From contig JABSOX010000022.1 in the NCBI GenBank assembly GCA_013215655.1, positions 1 through 64,000 on the forward strand: 64,000 nucleotides of DNA, given 5' to 3'. The translations under genes and the position numbers were made by a program. This document shows, one piece after another, positions 63,816 through 64,000 of the stretch. Position 1 is the stretch's first letter, and every line of letters begins with the position of its first letter. Below the pieces are notes generated by a model that saw nothing but the letters and a program-made list of their open reading frames with translations, did not search any database and was not told the origin of the DNA. The DNA is from Colwellia sp. Lineage in GTDB: Bacteria > Pseudomonadota > Gammaproteobacteria > Enterobacterales > Alteromonadaceae.

Positions 63816-64000
63816 CCATTACTCACTTTTTCTCTGCACGAAATTTCTATTGTATGTTGAGGGCTATTTGGCATGATGGTTACCTTGTGACGAACGTCTC
63901 TATAACCGTTACGAGAGCCTACAAAAGTATATTCTCCAGGTTTTAGCTGTAGTTCTTTATTAGTAAAATTACCTAGTTCACCAAAACGGTTTAGTGTCAC
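63812..64000 (-). CDS. PEGA-type protein, C-terminal part only
   Basis: The last 62 codons or more of a gene that begins right of the window. The end contains LKPGEYTFVGSRNGYRDVRH then KVTIMPN and a closing ISCREKVSNG; the GSRxGYRDVR stretch is a PEGA-like domain. The four-base overlap with the PEGA-SUMF1 gene shows it is in the same operon. The GTG at the very edge is unlikely to be the true start. Confidence 0.7.
   Translation of the reverse strand: MTLNRFGELGNFTNKELQLKPGEYTFVGSRNGYRDVRHKVTIMPNSPQHTIEISCREKVSNG

Noticed and set aside
54302-64000. Type VI secretion accessory cluster (vWA, FHA-like, SUMF1 parts occur there)
   Set aside because: No TssB, TssC, ClpV, VgrG or Hcp gene and no kinase in the window; ExbB-like channel does not belong to it.
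54302-64000. Zorya-type defence system (MotA-like plus MotB-like proteins)
   Set aside because: ZorB has an OmpA/MotB peptidoglycan-binding end, here vWA domains; no ZorC, ZorD or ZorE-like genes.
1-64000. CRISPR arrays and rRNA genes
   Set aside because: No regular direct repeats with equal spacers and no rRNA-like sequence was seen.

Overview
The window reads as chromosomal DNA of a marine gammaproteobacterium of the order Alteromonadales, most likely a Colwellia-type (Colwelliaceae) organism. The rlmE-ftsH-folP-glmM-tpiA-secG-tRNA-Leu block is the classic gammaproteobacterial order. The DNA is AT-rich with a strong TTA-leucine bias. Large TonB receptors, c-di-GMP enzymes, an LpoB-type lipoprotein and short palindromic interspersed elements with TATACCC ends all fit this group. 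The genus is an inference; no 16S or marker comparison was possible.

Layout. 1-6.05 kb is the housekeeping block, ending in tRNA-Leu(GAG) and a terminator. A sharp codon-usage change lies inside ftsH at about 0.95-1.1 kb. 6.1-9.6 kb is an accessory stretch: a decayed IS6-like transposase tail, a ClpX-like unfoldase without the zinc domain preceded by an unrecorded 50-codon ORF, two tiny overlapping ORFs and a Y1 (REP-associated) transposase. 10-17.3 kb holds regulator/transporter pairs, an LLM-type oxidoreductase, a YSC84 lipoprotein and folD. 17.5-22.6 kb is an RND efflux permease, its adaptor and a DUF3750 lipoprotein. 22.9-29.6 kb has a sirtuin, a membrane protein under paired palindromes, an HD-GYP protein, a CHASE2 relic and a response regulator/CheC/GGDEF-EAL operon.

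30-37 kb contains a TPR-sulfotransferase convergent with a TonB receptor, then two tandem periplasmic binding proteins. 37.2-44.7 kb has a YciI/GST pair with twin operators and a three-gene operon (alkyl-DHAP synthase-like flavoprotein, GlpD-like oxidase, FGGY kinase) divergent from an AraC regulator, suggesting ether-lipid or glycerol-lipid metabolism. 44.7-51.3 kb carries an EAL protein, a serine hydrolase, an EamA exporter with a MocR regulator and an FG-GAP-like secreted protein. 51.5-54.1 kb is a COG3014/LpoB/glycine-zipper lipoprotein operon.

54.3-64.0 kb (minus strand, running off the right edge) is one tightly packed operon of at least ten genes: PEGA-end protein, PEGA-SUMF1 protein, small secreted protein, ExbB/MotA-like channel, Hsp70/actin-like protein with an FHA-like tail, two proteins fusing an ExbD-like proton-channel helix to a periplasmic von Willebrand A domain, two lipoproteins and an M48 lipoprotein protease. 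It looks like a proton-driven envelope machine that I cannot assign to any named system, and it is the best candidate here for something undescribed.
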